Shown piece after piece: positions 1 through 9,077 of a DNA stretch of 64,000 nt; the first letter of the stretch is position 1; each line of letters begins with the position of its first letter. Both the position numbers and the translations under genes were made by a program. The notes under the pieces are model-generated. The model worked only from the letters and a program-made list of their open reading frames with translations, had not been told where the DNA came from and ran no database searches. This stretch comes from Pseudomonas orientalis (GTDB lineage: Bacteria; Pseudomonadota; Gammaproteobacteria; Pseudomonadales; Pseudomonadaceae), in assembly GCF_001439815.1 (NCBI RefSeq), contig NZ_JYLM01000002.1, forward strand, positions 620,001 through 684,000, given 5' to 3'.

Positions 1-1
1 C

Positions 2-325
2 ATCGACGGCAGCGCGGCGATTGGGTACCCGGTGTATGGCCGGGGCGTGACCATGGTCAGCGCGCGCAATCGGGTCATCCAGATCGATTCGGCCGTGACC
101 CTGGACATCGCCGGCGTGTCTGTCAGCGAGGACGACTTTGTCATCGCCGACAGTTGCGGGACCGTCTTCGTGCCCCAGGCCCATATCGAAAAAGTGCTCG
201 ACCTGGGCGAACGCATCGCCCGCCGGCAGGACGGTATGGTCGAGGCCGTCCGCGGCGGCCGCTCGGTCGCCGAGGTCATGCATGACAGCCAGTTCGAAGC
301 CATCCAGGTGGAGCACGCACAATGA
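2..325 (+). CDS. RraA-family aldolase/decarboxylase, C-terminal part
   Basis: The reading frame is already open at the window edge, so only about 107 C-terminal residues are seen. They carry the family's conserved tail: a YPVYGRG segment, a valine/isoleucine-rich strand, then DDFVIADSCGTVFVP, as in RraA-like 4-hydroxy-4-methyl-2-oxoglutarate aldolases. These enzymes cleave or decarboxylate C4-substituted 2-oxo acids with a divalent metal. The R-D metal-site motif lies upstream of the window and cannot be checked. The stop overlaps the start of the aminotransferase gene by ATGA, so the two are probably translationally coupled. Two more RraA paralogs lie within 5 kb, which supports a catabolic role over RNase E inhibition. 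Confidence 0.85.
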   Translation: MDGSAAIGYPVYGRGVTMVSARNRVIQIDSAVTLDIAGVSVSEDDFVIADSCGTVFVPQAHIEKVLDLGERIARRQDGMVEAVRGGRSVAEVMHDSQFEAIQVEHAQ

Positions 326-1563
326 ATGTCACAAACGAGGCCGTCGACGTGAACATTGAGATCCAACGCTTGAACCCACGCCTGGCGAGTGCCCAGCCTT
401 CGGCGACCTACCGCATCATGGATCGGGTGGCGGAACGCCGGACGCACGGCGCGAACATTATCTCCCTGTGCGCCGGCGAGCCGGATTTCGATACGCCAGG
501 GCACATTCGCCAAGCGGCGATCAAGGCAATTGAGCAAGGCCACACGCGCTACACCCAGGTGGCCGGCGTGCGCTCATTGCGTGAAGCGGTGGCCGCCAAG
601 TTTCGCCACGAAAATGGCTTGGACGTTGACTGGCAAGACACCCTGGTCTGCAACGGCGGCAAGCAGGTGATCTACAACGCGCTGGCCGCAACGCTGGACG
701 AGGGCGATCAAGTCATCGTGCCGGCGCCCTATTGGGTCAGTTATCCCGAAATGGTCCAGTTGTGCGGTGGCGAGCCGCGGATCGTGACGTGCCACGCCGA
801 CAGCGGCTTCAAGCTGACGCCTGCGGCATTGGCCGAGGCGATCACGCCGAAGACGCGATGGCTGCTCCTCAATTCACCGTCCAACCCGACCGGGGCCGTG
901 TACAGCCGCGACGAGTTGCTCGCCTTGGCGCACGTGCTACTGGCCCATCCCCACGTGCTGATACTGGCGGATGACATCTATGAGCACCTGATCTTCGACG
1001 ATCAGGTCTTTCATACGCTGGCAGCGGTGGAACCGCGACTGGCCCCGCGAACCCTGACCATGAACGGCGTTTCCAAAGCCTACGCCATGACCGGCTGGCG
1101 TATCGGTTTTGCCACCGGGCCGCGCTGGCTGCTGCAAGCCATGGAGAAGCTTCAGGGCCAGCAAACCTCGGGGGCCTGCTCCATTTCCCAGCAAGCGGCA
1201 CTGGCCGCGCTGACCGGGCCGAAGGATTTCATTCAGCACAGCCGCGCCGCGTTCCAGGCGCGTCGCGACATGATGGTCGCGCTGCTCAATGCCACGCCGG
1301 GCCTGGAATGCGCCAGCCCTGGCGGCGCGTTTTATGCGTTCGCCTCCTGCGCCGGCGTGATGGGTCGCACCTCGCCTGCAGGACGGCGGTTGCTCACCGA
1401 TGAGGACGTCGCCCACGCCTTGCTCGATGAAGCGAACGTGGCGGTGGTCCATGGCAGCGCGTTCGGCCTCGGCCCTTACCTTCGCATCGCCTACGCCTTG
1501 GATGATGCTTCCTTGCGCCAGGCCTGCGAGGCAATCCGGCGCTTTTGCGAGGCCTTGCGCTGA
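322..1563 (+). CDS. class I/II PLP aminotransferase (aspartate aminotransferase-like)
   Basis: A 413-residue fold-type I aminotransferase. Visible motifs are the NPTG segment near residue 188, the DDIYEHL cofactor-pocket segment around 217-223, the Schiff-base lysine K252 within NGVSKAYAMTGWR, and a C-terminal GPYLRIAYA whose arginine should bind the substrate carboxylate. Family members move an amino group between an amino acid and a 2-oxo acid in the cytoplasm. Placement directly after an RraA-type 2-oxo-acid aldolase, with a 4-bp overlap, suggests that it makes the aldolase substrate from an amino acid. That pairing is inferred; the amino donor cannot be read from sequence. Confidence 0.9.
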   Translation: MNVTNEAVDVNIEIQRLNPRLASAQPSATYRIMDRVAERRTHGANIISLCAGEPDFDTPGHIRQAAIKAIEQGHTRYTQVAGVRSLREAVAAKFRHENGLDVDWQDTLVCNGGKQVIYNALAATLDEGDQVIVPAPYWVSYPEMVQLCGGEPRIVTCHADSGFKLTPAALAEAITPKTRWLLLNSPSNPTGAVYSRDELLALAHVLLAHPHVLILADDIYEHLIFDDQVFHTLAAVEPRLAPRTLTMNGVSKAYAMTGWRIGFATGPRWLLQAMEKLQGQQTSGACSISQQAALAALTGPKDFIQHSRAAFQARRDMMVALLNATPGLECASPGGAFYAFASCAGVMGRTSPAGRRLLTDEDVAHALLDEANVAVVHGSAFGLGPYLRIAYALDDASLRQACEAIRRFCEALR

Positions 1564-1627
1564 CCGGGCCGGACGAACAGACTCGGCGGATCGGCATCGA
1601 ATCACTTCCTACCGGGTCTGACTGCGC

Positions 1628-2524
1628 ATGATTACCTTCAAACAACTGGAAGCCATTTATTGGATCGTCGAACTGGGCAATTTCGAGTCGGCGGCCATGA
1701 AGCTGAACATGTCCCAGTCGGCCATCTCCAAGCGTATCCAGGAACTGGAAGAAGTGTTCGACATGCCCATCTTCGACCGTTCCAGGCGCAGCGCCCGACT
1801 CACCGAGAAAGGCGCCGAGCTGTTCGAGGAAGCGTCGCAGATCCTGCGCCAGCGCGACTTTCTGCTTGAGCGCATCAGCGCCAGGGAAGTGCTGGTCAGG
1901 CGCTTTCGTATCGGCGTGACCGAATTGACCGCCATCACTTGGTTGCCGGCGCTGATCGAAGCCATTCGCAGCGCCTACCCGAAAGTGGTGCTGGAACCTT
2001 CGGTGGAGCTCAGCACTGAACTGGTGGCCAAGCTGGAGAACGATCAGCTCGACCTGATTATCGTGCCTGACATTTTCGCCGACGCACGTTTTGTCAGCAC
2101 CGCCCTCAGCTCGGTGGAAAATGCCTGGATGTGCGCGCCCTCGCTGCATCAGGGCAACGCCAGCGTGAACATGCAGACCCTGTCGTCGTACACCGTGCTC
2201 ACCCAAGGCGGCAGCTCCGGCACGGGATTGATCTACGATCGCTGGCTCGCCCAGAACGACGTGCGCCTGAACCGTACCCTCAAGAGCAACTACCTGATCG
2301 CCCAGTTGGGCTTGACCCTCTCGGGCGTCGGGATCAGCTATTTACCTCGCCAATGCCTCTCGCCGCTGGTCGACCAGGGACGGCTGCAGGTGATCGAAAC
2401 CGAGCCCGCATTGCCGCCGATCCACTACATCGCCGCACACCGTGCCGACCGGCTCCAGGGCTTGAGCGTCGAGGTCGCGCGCCTGGCCGCCGAGCGCTGT
2501 GATTTCAGCAAGATGGTCTGGTAA
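1628..2524 (+). CDS. LysR-family transcriptional regulator
   Basis: A 298-residue LysR regulator. The N-terminal winged helix-turn-helix is clear (FKQLEAIYWIVELGNFESAA, then SQSAISKRIQELE), followed by the linker helix and a two-lobed effector domain from about residue 90. It lies between the aminotransferase and a second RraA gene, all on one strand, so it is the likely local regulator of this RraA/aminotransferase/MFS cluster. The effector is probably the imported acid or its 2-oxo derivative (inference). I see no strong ribosome-binding site before the ATG, which lies 64 bases after the preceding stop. Confidence 0.92.
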   Translation: MITFKQLEAIYWIVELGNFESAAMKLNMSQSAISKRIQELEEVFDMPIFDRSRRSARLTEKGAELFEEASQILRQRDFLLERISAREVLVRRFRIGVTELTAITWLPALIEAIRSAYPKVVLEPSVELSTELVAKLENDQLDLIIVPDIFADARFVSTALSSVENAWMCAPSLHQGNASVNMQTLSSYTVLTQGGSSGTGLIYDRWLAQNDVRLNRTLKSNYLIAQLGLTLSGVGISYLPRQCLSPLVDQGRLQVIETEPALPPIHYIAAHRADRLQGLSVEVARLAAERCDFSKMVW

Positions 2525-2647
2525 TCCCGCACCCGAAAGGAGAAAAAAAGTGATGGGGTTGCATAGATAAATATCGCTAATCCTGGCCAACGACCTTTCT
2601 TAAGATGCGCTTATCGCCCGCCAGGGTTATTCGTAAGTGAGGTCGCC

Positions 2648-3313
2648 ATGTCATTGCCCGGTTCACGCATCCACCCTTCTCCGCCCCAGGCTCCGGGCTC
2701 CTTGCTGGACGCATTCCGATCGGTTGTCACGCCCCATATCAGCGACAACCTGGGACGCCACATCGGCGCCCGGGGCCTGACGCGCTACAACCTCACCGGC
2801 AAGCTGGTGGGCACCGCGCTCACGGTGAAAACCCGCCCTGGCGACAACCTGTACATCTACAAGGCATTGACCCTGATCGAACCGGGCCATGTGCTGGTGA
2901 TCGACGCCCAGGGAGACGCCACCAACGCCGTGATCGGTGAGCTGATCAAGCTCTACGCGCAGCAACGCGGCTGTGTCGGCTTCGTCGTCGACGGTGCTAT
3001 TCGCGACGTCGCCAGCTTCCAGGACACCCCTTGCTATGCGCGCAGCGTGGTGCATTGCGGCCCTTACAAAAGCGGCCCCGGCGAGATCAACGTGCCGGTC
3101 TCGATCGGGGGGATGATCGTCAACCCCGGCGACATCCTGGTCGGCGATGAAGACGGCCTGGTGGCGTTTTCGCCAGACGTCGCCGAGGAGCTCCTGCGCA
3201 AGGCCCACGAACACGACGCCCATGAACAGGAAGTCAAAGCCGAAATCGCCACCGGGGCGATCGATCAGTCCTGGTTGGACAGGGTGCTGGAAAAAGCCGG
3301 GCTGGCGAACTGA
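2648..3313 (+). CDS. RraA-family aldolase/oxaloacetate decarboxylase, second copy
   Basis: A 221-residue complete RraA-family protein. The metal- and substrate-binding motif DGAIRD is present (R119, D120), followed by the conserved tail with NPGDILVGDEDGLVAF. Characterised relatives cleave 4-hydroxy-4-methyl-2-oxoglutarate or 4-carboxy-4-hydroxy-2-oxoadipate to pyruvate plus an oxo acid and can decarboxylate oxaloacetate. The ATG follows a GAGG at about 2639. The MFS transporter begins 87 bases downstream, so the two probably share a transcript. It differs enough from the third copy at 4812 that a different substrate is plausible. Confidence 0.9.
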   Translation: MSLPGSRIHPSPPQAPGSLLDAFRSVVTPHISDNLGRHIGARGLTRYNLTGKLVGTALTVKTRPGDNLYIYKALTLIEPGHVLVIDAQGDATNAVIGELIKLYAQQRGCVGFVVDGAIRDVASFQDTPCYARSVVHCGPYKSGPGEINVPVSIGGMIVNPGDILVGDEDGLVAFSPDVAEELLRKAHEHDAHEQEVKAEIATGAIDQSWLDRVLEKAGLAN

Positions 3314-3400
3314 CGCCCGGTTTATCGGTGCGCTGGCAATGACCCCAGCCGCACCACGAACCGCTTGACCAGACAACCGATAAAAACAAGGTCCGCTTCC

Positions 3401-4747
3401 ATGTCCATGCCCGAAGTCTTGAAGCCTGCGGTGCGCAGCAGATACCGCTGGGTCGTTGCCACGCTGATTTTCCTGATCTACACCATTGCCGCCGCCGACC
3501 GTGCCAACCTCGGCGTGGCGTTGCCCTTCATTCGTAAAGAATTCGAGATGAGCAACGCCGAAGCGGGCGGCTTGATGAGCCTGTTCCTGCTGGCTTATGC
3601 GATGGCGCAGATTCCCTCCGGTTTCGCTTTCGGACGGTTTGGCGTCAGCAAAATTCTCCCGGGGGCGATGATACTGACGTCCATGATGACCGGGCTGGTC
3701 GGCACCGCAGGCTCGTTGCTGGCGTTGAAACTGTATCGCCTGGGCCTCGGCCTGGCCGAAGGTCCGTTGCCCATCAGCATGACGACGACTATCAACAACT
3801 GGTTCCCACCACGGGAAAAAGGCACGGCGTCGGGCATCTTCCTGTCTGCCGTCAAATTCGGCCCGGTGATCGTGCCGCCACTTTGCGCAGTGATCATTTC
3901 GGTCTGGGGCTGGCGAGAGATCTTCTACTTCTTCGCCATACCGGGCATCGTTCTCGCCGTGGTCTGGTACTTGATGGTGGCGGACCATCCATCGCGCAGT
4001 CGCTTCGTCAACGAAGCCGAACTCAACTACATCGCTGACGACAAACCCGTTGCCCAGGCCGCCGAGGCCGTGCGGCCACCGGAACCGCCGGCGTGGGTCA
4101 AGAAACTCGATCGGTTCATTCGCACCCGTGATGTGGTTGCCCTTGAAACCAACCGGCAGGTGTTCAAGTCGTGGAATATCTGGGGCTGCGCCACCAGCTA
4201 TTGTTTCCAGCTCGGTGTCTCGAGCGTGCTGCTGGCCTGGATTCCAACCTACCTGATGACTGTAAAGCAGTTTTCGATCATGAACATGGGATTGGTGTCG
4301 GCCGCACCGTGGGTGGGCGCCGTGCTGGGCAACCTGCTCGGAGGCCTCTGCTCGGACCGGTTCATGGGCGGTCGGCGCAAACCCGGCATGCTCCTGTCGG
4401 CGCTGGGCACCTCGGTGATGATGTACCTGCTGATCAACTCCCCCGCCGAGCCCCTGCCCTATGGGTTGCTGCTGATGCTGACCGGCATGGCCCTCAGCCT
4501 CGGGTTTTCCTCCTATATGGTTTACCCGATGGGGCTTACCACCAAGAAAACGTTCCCCATTTCCAACGCCGTGGTGAACATGATCGGGCAACTGGGCGCG
4601 GCCGCGACGCCGTTCATTACCGGCCTGTTGCTGGACAACTATGGTTGGAACTACGTGTTCGCCTGGCTGGCGATCGGCTCGTTCATCAGCTTCATCATCC
4701 TGCTGACCATCGCCGAGCCAAGGCCCGCCGCCGCCCGTGCCGATTGA
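3401..4747 (+). CDS. MFS transporter, anion:cation symporter type
   Basis: A 448-residue inner-membrane major facilitator protein with about 12 hydrophobic segments. An N-terminal RYRWVVATLIFLIY helix is followed by the DRANLGVALP motif typical of the anion:cation symporter branch, which carries hexuronates, tartrate, phthalate and similar acids. The ATG at 3401 is chosen over an upstream in-frame TTG at 3365 because it follows an AACAAGG site at usual spacing and starts just before the first helix. Set between two RraA genes, it most likely imports the organic acid this cluster consumes (inference). Confidence 0.9.
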   Translation: MSMPEVLKPAVRSRYRWVVATLIFLIYTIAAADRANLGVALPFIRKEFEMSNAEAGGLMSLFLLAYAMAQIPSGFAFGRFGVSKILPGAMILTSMMTGLVGTAGSLLALKLYRLGLGLAEGPLPISMTTTINNWFPPREKGTASGIFLSAVKFGPVIVPPLCAVIISVWGWREIFYFFAIPGIVLAVVWYLMVADHPSRSRFVNEAELNYIADDKPVAQAAEAVRPPEPPAWVKKLDRFIRTRDVVALETNRQVFKSWNIWGCATSYCFQLGVSSVLLAWIPTYLMTVKQFSIMNMGLVSAAPWVGAVLGNLLGGLCSDRFMGGRRKPGMLLSALGTSVMMYLLINSPAEPLPYGLLLMLTGMALSLGFSSYMVYPMGLTTKKTFPISNAVVNMIGQLGAAATPFITGLLLDNYGWNYVFAWLAIGSFISFIILLTIAEPRPAAARAD

Positions 4748-4811
4748 CGCATCCAACCACCCGTGCGCAGCGCCTTGCGCTGCGCTAATTTGAAGAACAA
4801 GAGGAATTTTT

Positions 4812-5474
4812 ATGTCTCCCGAAGACCAGGAACTGGTTGCCCTGTTTGAAGGCCTGGATACGCCCGGTGTGTCCGACGCCCTGGATAAACTCGATCTGCC
4901 CGGACAATGCCTCGGGGTCATGCCGCTGGATAACTACCGTCAGGTGGTGATCGGCCCGGCATTCACCGTGCGCTACGTCAGCGCCAGCTGCCCGCCGGGA
5001 ACGGTCGGCGACTTTATCGATGATGTCGCCGAAGGCGATGTCGTGGTCATCGACAACGACGGGCGCACCGACTGTACGGTCTGGGGCGACATCATGACCC
5101 AATATGCCGGCAGCAAACGCATCGCCGCGACGGTGATCGACGGCGTGTGCCGGGACGTCAGCAAGGCATTGGGCGACGGGTATCCCCTGTTCAGCAAAGG
5201 CCGGTTCATGCGCACCGGCAAGGACCGGGTCGAAGTCGCCTCGGTCAATCAGCCGGTCTCCATCGGCCAGGCCCGGGTCTGCGCCAGGGACATCGTGGTC
5301 GCCGACGCCAACGGCGTGGTGGTCGTTCCCCGAAACCGGGCCCGCGAGGTGGCGGCGTGTGCCCGCTCGATTGAAACGGTGGAGAGCCGTATTCGTGAAC
5401 TGATCGCCGAGGGCAAATCCCTCAGGGAAGCCAGGGATCTGTTGGGTTACCACACCCTGCAACGCAAATCCTGA
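4812..5474 (+). CDS. RraA-family aldolase/decarboxylase, third copy
   Basis: A 220-residue RraA-family protein with DGVCRD (R114, D115) and the usual C-terminal strand region ending in VVADANGVVVVP. The start follows AAGAGGAA at good spacing. The N-terminal half carries DTPGVSDALDKL, as in the branch often annotated dimethylmenaquinone methyltransferase-like or RraA-like. It closes the plus-strand cluster and is followed by a strong terminator. Its exact substrate is unknown; aldol cleavage or decarboxylation of a C4-substituted 2-oxo acid is the family expectation. Confidence 0.88.
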   Translation: MSPEDQELVALFEGLDTPGVSDALDKLDLPGQCLGVMPLDNYRQVVIGPAFTVRYVSASCPPGTVGDFIDDVAEGDVVVIDNDGRTDCTVWGDIMTQYAGSKRIAATVIDGVCRDVSKALGDGYPLFSKGRFMRTGKDRVEVASVNQPVSIGQARVCARDIVVADANGVVVVPRNRAREVAACARSIETVESRIRELIAEGKSLREARDLLGYHTLQRKS

Positions 5475-5506
5475 TCGTCCCGTCCGCCTGACATCCCTTT
5501 CCCTTT

Positions 5507-5552
5507 GCCCTCACAGCCTGCCCACGACAGTGCAATGTGAGGGCTTTTTTTT
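5507..5552 (+). terminator. Rho-independent terminator after the RraA cluster
   Basis: A perfect 9-bp stem (gccctcaca at 5507-5515 with tgtgagggc at 5536-5544) is followed directly by eight T residues. It lies 33 bases after the third RraA stop and separates that cluster from the ABC-transporter cluster. Confidence 0.92.
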
Positions 5553-5595
5553 GCCGGCCTATTCAAGGCATCACTTTCCAATTCCCGCAGTTACA

Positions 5596-5618
5596 AGCTA
5601 TAGCGGATGGCTATAGCT
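5596..5618. promoter_or_regulatory. perfect dyad upstream of the importer, likely operator
   Basis: Agctatag (5596-5603) and ctatagct (5611-5618) form a perfect 8-bp inverted repeat with a 7-base spacer, followed by gatat. It is about 260 bases before gltI. A closely related string (agctatagcg...gatga) recurs at 10793 on the far side of the importer/ammonia-lyase cluster, and atagctgatat occurs both here and at 10708. The repeated motif suggests one regulator acting at both ends. Confidence 0.6.
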
Positions 5619-5706
5619 GATATCCCTTAGGGCCCATGTCACGTCCTGCCTGGCAGTGGTAGCCTGAATCCGTCATATGTCAAAACAACAACAATAGGAC
5701 ACGGCG

Positions 5707-5811
5707 ATGACCACGTTGAATAAATACCCCAGCGGCCTCAATCAGCGTTTCGCTCACATCATTAAAGCCTGCCAAACATTAAACAGAATCGACATTAGCG
5801 AATTCGGCTGA
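5707..5811 (+). CDS. possible 34-residue leader peptide
   Basis: An open frame of 34 codons plus stop begins ATG ACC ACG, with an AGGA about 10 bases upstream, and ends 69 bases before gltI. The peptide starts MTTLNKYPSG and ends ISEFG. I do not recognise it. The rest of 5553-5880 shows only the dyad at 5596 and no other gene. It could be a leader peptide of the importer operon or chance; coding potential cannot be judged from one sequence. Confidence 0.25.
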   Translation: MTTLNKYPSGLNQRFAHIIKACQTLNRIDISEFG

Positions 5812-5880
5812 GTCCAAAGGCCGCGCTCTCTGATGCAGGGGTTCGAAAAGATCCCGTTTAACTAATTTGAGGATTTTCTG

Positions 5881-6795
5881 ATGCGCGCCTTTCCGACGAT
5901 GTTGAGTATCGCACTTGCAGTAACACTCATCAGCCCTTCATTAATGGCTGCAGAACTCACCGGCACGCTTAAAAAAATCAAAGAGTCTGGCACTATCACC
6001 GTTGGCCACCGCGACTCATCTATACCCTTTTCCTACATCGCGGACGCCTCCGGGATGCCGGTCGGTTATTCCCAAGACATCCAACTTCAGATTATTGAGT
6101 CCATCAAGAAAGCACTAGACATCCCCAACCTGAAAGTGAATTACAACCTGATTACCGCGCAGAACCGTATCCCATTGGTTCAGAATGGCACAGTGGACCT
6201 GGAATGTGGCTCGACGACAAACAACGCTGAGCGCGCACAACAGGTTGCCTTTTCCATAGGGATATTTGAAGTAAGCACCCGCCTGCTGTCCAAGAAGGAT
6301 TCGGAGTACCAGGACTTTGAACAGCTCAAAGGCAAAAACGTGGTCACCACGGCGGGGGGTACCTCCGAGCGGCTGCTCAGGGCGATGAATGCTGACAAGC
6401 AGATGAACATGAACATCATCTCGGGCAAAGACATTGGTGAGTCGTTCCAAATGCTGGAGACCGGTCGTGCCGTCGCATTCATGCAGGACGATGCCCTGTT
6501 GGCCGGTGAGCGGGCAAAAGCCAGAAACCCGGATGAATGGGCAGTCACAGGCACTGCCCAATCACAAGATATATACGGTTGTATGATGCGCAAGGGCGAC
6601 GAGCCGTTCAAAAAAGTAGTGGATGGCGCTATCAAGGCTGTTTTTACCTCGGGCGACATCAACGTTATCTACGACAAATGGTTCAAGCAGCCCATCCCCC
6701 CAAAAGGTCTGAACCTTAACTTCCCCATGAGTCCTGCACTCAAAGAACTCATTGCCAACCCTGCCGACAAGCCAGCGTCTGAAAAAACGCTTTAG
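5881..6795 (+). CDS. gltI: acidic amino-acid ABC transporter, periplasmic binding protein
   Basis: A 304-residue binding protein with a Sec signal peptide (cleavage likely after LMA-A, about residue 23). The GltI-like motifs GHRDSSIPFSY and GMPVGYSQDI follow, then DLECGSTTNN and the C-terminal Y-D-K-W-F. Length matches E. coli GltI (302). It binds glutamate/aspartate-like ligands in the periplasm for the permease and ATPase genes directly downstream. GAGG precedes the ATG. The upstream dyad and the facing ammonia-lyase suggest a more specialised acidic amino acid than glutamate (inference). Confidence 0.9.
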   Translation: MRAFPTMLSIALAVTLISPSLMAAELTGTLKKIKESGTITVGHRDSSIPFSYIADASGMPVGYSQDIQLQIIESIKKALDIPNLKVNYNLITAQNRIPLVQNGTVDLECGSTTNNAERAQQVAFSIGIFEVSTRLLSKKDSEYQDFEQLKGKNVVTTAGGTSERLLRAMNADKQMNMNIISGKDIGESFQMLETGRAVAFMQDDALLAGERAKARNPDEWAVTGTAQSQDIYGCMMRKGDEPFKKVVDGAIKAVFTSGDINVIYDKWFKQPIPPKGLNLNFPMSPALKELIANPADKPASEKTL

Positions 6796-6876
6796 CCATT
6801 CCCCGCGCTCTCATGTCCGCCACGCGCGGACATGAGGCAACTGCATGCACGTCACTATTGTTCGGAAGGCATTTCC

Positions 6877-7623
6877 ATGAATTACAACTGGGATTGGGGC
6901 GTATTTTTCAAGTCCACCGGCGTGGGACATGAAATATATTTAGATTGGTTTATTACAGGCCTGGGCTGGACCATTGCTATTGCCATAGTGGCCTGGATGA
7001 TAGCCCTGCTATTGGGTTCGGTACTCGGTGTTATGCGGACCGTGCCAAGTAGAATCGTGTCGAGCATCGCCAGCCTGTATGTGGAAGTGTTCCGAAACGT
7101 CCCATTACTGGTTCAGCTGTTTATCTGGTATTTCCTGATACCCGACTTACTGCCTGAGCACCTGCAGCAATGGTACAAACAGGACCTTAACCCAACTACC
7201 TCGGCCTATCTGAGTGTCGTCGTATGCCTCGGTCTTTTCACCGCCGCTCGGGTGTGTGAACAAGTTCGTACAGGCATCCAGGCGCTGCCACCGGGCCAAG
7301 AGTCCGCCGCGCGTGCGATGGGCTTCAAGCTGCCGCAGATCTACTGGAACGTGCTGCTGCCCCAGGCTTACCGGGTCATCATTCCACCGCTGACCACCGA
7401 ATTCCTGGCTGTGTTCAAGAACTCTTCGGTGGCGTCCCTGATTGGCCTGATGGAGCTGCTGGCGCAAACCAAGCAAACAGCTGAATTCAGCGCCAGCCTA
7501 TTTGAAGCCTTCACCCTGGCGACGCTGATCTATTTCGTTCTGAACATGGGCCTTATGCAGTTGATGCGCAGAATCGAGAAGAAAGTCGCCGTGCCCGGGC
7601 TGATTTCAATAGGAGGCAAATGA
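6877..7623 (+). CDS. gltJ: acidic amino-acid ABC transporter permease
   Basis: A 248-residue inner-membrane permease of the HisM/GltJ family, starting MNYNWDWGVFF as typical for GltJ. The ATG at 6877, behind GGAAGG, is preferred to an in-frame ATG 45 bases upstream because the length and N-terminus then match GltJ. About five membrane helices are visible, with the EAA loop in the segment EQVRTGIQALPPGQESAARAMG (split as EQVRTGIQALPPG and QESAARAMG). It overlaps the next gene by 4 bases. Confidence 0.9.
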   Translation: MNYNWDWGVFFKSTGVGHEIYLDWFITGLGWTIAIAIVAWMIALLLGSVLGVMRTVPSRIVSSIASLYVEVFRNVPLLVQLFIWYFLIPDLLPEHLQQWYKQDLNPTTSAYLSVVVCLGLFTAARVCEQVRTGIQALPPGQESAARAMGFKLPQIYWNVLLPQAYRVIIPPLTTEFLAVFKNSSVASLIGLMELLAQTKQTAEFSASLFEAFTLATLIYFVLNMGLMQLMRRIEKKVAVPGLISIGGK

Positions 7624-8294
7624 TGGAACTCGATTTCAGCGGCATCACGTCTGCCCTACCCGGTCTGTGGAACGGCATGGTCATGACCTTGCGGTTGATG
7701 GCCATGGGCGTCGCTGGCGGAATCATCCTCGGTACGATCCTGGCGTTGATGCGCCTGTCCCACAGCAAATGGTTGTCGCGCATCGCCAGCACCTACGTGG
7801 ACTACTTCCGCTCAATCCCCTTGCTCTTGGTGATCACGTGGTTTTACCTGGCTGTTCCGTTCGCGCTGCGCTGGGTCACTGGCGAAGACACCCCGATCGG
7901 TGCGTTCACCTCGTGTGTCGTGGCTTTCATGATGTTCGAAGCCGCGTATTTCTGCGAGATCGTCCGCGCGGGTGTACAGGCGATTCCAAAGGGCCAGATG
8001 AGCGCCGCTCAGGCGTTGGGCATGCGTTACGACCAGACCATGCGCCTGATTATCCTGCCGCAGGCGTTCCGTAAGATGACCCCGTTGCTGTTGCAGCAAA
8101 GCATCATTCTGTTTCAGGACACCTCGCTGGTTTACACCGTCGGCTTGGTGGACTTCCTCAATGCCTCTCGTTCGAGTGGCGACATTATCGGCCGCGCCAA
8201 TGAATTCCTGATCGTTGCCGGCCTCGTGTATTTCACTATCAGCTTTGCCACCTCACTGCTGGTCAAGCGTCTGCAAAAAAGGTTCGCGGTATGA
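7620..8294 (+). CDS. gltK: acidic amino-acid ABC transporter permease
   Basis: A 224-residue second permease subunit, matching GltK length (224 in E. coli). The ATG is in an ATGATG pair overlapping the gltJ stop, behind a strong AGGAGG at 7611. Transmembrane helices are clear and the EAA loop reads [20 protein letters not shown]. It pairs with GltJ to form the membrane channel. The stop overlaps the ATPase start by 4 bases, so the operon is tightly coupled. Confidence 0.9.
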   Translation: MMELDFSGITSALPGLWNGMVMTLRLMAMGVAGGIILGTILALMRLSHSKWLSRIASTYVDYFRSIPLLLVITWFYLAVPFALRWVTGEDTPIGAFTSCVVAFMMFEAAYFCEIVRAGVQAIPKGQMSAAQALGMRYDQTMRLIILPQAFRKMTPLLLQQSIILFQDTSLVYTVGLVDFLNASRSSGDIIGRANEFLIVAGLVYFTISFATSLLVKRLQKRFAV

Positions 8295-9025
8295 TCTCTA
8301 TAAAAAATGTCGACAAATGGTATGGAAACTTCCAGGTGCTTACCAAATGCAGCACGCAGGTCAAGCAAGGTGAGGTGGTGGTGGTTTGCGGTCCGTCGGG
8401 GTCAGGCAAGTCCACGTTGATCAAATGCGTTAATGCGCTGGAAGCCTTTCAGAAAGGCGATATTACCGTCGATGGTACTTCCATCAACTGTCCGAAGACC
8501 AACCTGCCAATGCTGCGTTCGCGCGTTGGCATGGTGTTCCAGCATTTTGAACTGTTTGCGCACCTGACCATCATCGAAAACCTGGTTATCGCGCAAATCA
8601 AAGTGCTGGGCCGCAGCAAGGAAGAAGCCACCAGGAAAGGCTTGCAACTGCTCGATCGAGTCGGGCTCGCCACCCATGCTGAAAAGCATCCAGGCCAGTT
8701 ATCCGGCGGACAGCAGCAGCGTGTAGCGATTGCCCGCGCGCTGGCGATGGATCCCATCGTCATGTTGTTCGACGAACCGACTTCGGCACTGGATCCTGAA
8801 ATGGTCAACGAAGTGCTGGACGTCATGGTGCAACTGGCCCAGGAAGGCATGACCATGATGTGCGTGACGCACGAAATGGGTTTCGCCCGCAAAGTGGCGA
8901 ACCGGGTAATCTTCATGGACCAAGGCCAGATCATCGAAGACTGCCCCAAAGAGGAATTCTTCGGCAACATCAGCGCGCGATCTGAACGGGCGCAGCAGTT
9001 TTTAGGCAAAATCCTGCATCATTAA
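8291..9025 (+). CDS. gltL: acidic amino-acid ABC transporter ATPase
   Basis: A 244-residue ABC ATPase of the polar amino-acid uptake family. Walker A is GPSGSGKST (residues 34-42), the signature LSGGQQQR begins at 137, and Walker B is IVMLFDEPT with D161/E162; the H-loop is in CVTHEMGFA. It is cytoplasmic and drives the GltJK channel. It is the last gene of the importer operon; a hairpin follows within 20 bases of the stop. Confidence 0.93.
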   Translation: MISIKNVDKWYGNFQVLTKCSTQVKQGEVVVVCGPSGSGKSTLIKCVNALEAFQKGDITVDGTSINCPKTNLPMLRSRVGMVFQHFELFAHLTIIENLVIAQIKVLGRSKEEATRKGLQLLDRVGLATHAEKHPGQLSGGQQQRVAIARALAMDPIVMLFDEPTSALDPEMVNEVLDVMVQLAQEGMTMMCVTHEMGFARKVANRVIFMDQGQIIEDCPKEEFFGNISARSERAQQFLGKILHH

Positions 9026-9039
9026 GCCCTTGCTAACAA

Positions 9040-9059
9040 GCCGCCCGATACAGGGCGGC
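9040..9059. terminator. hairpin after gltL, weak terminator candidate
   Basis: Gccgccc (9040-9046) pairs perfectly with gggcggc (9053-9059), with a 6-base loop. It lies between the convergent gltL and ridA genes, but no T-tract follows on either strand, so intrinsic termination is uncertain. Confidence 0.45.
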
Positions 9060-9077
9060 GATCACAACATCCAGCCG

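Noticed and set aside
2663..4921. 752-residue open frame on the minus strand
   Set aside because: It is antisense to the RraA and MFS genes, is rich in His/Gly/Gln/Arg and has no recognisable domain; a shadow of high-GC codons.
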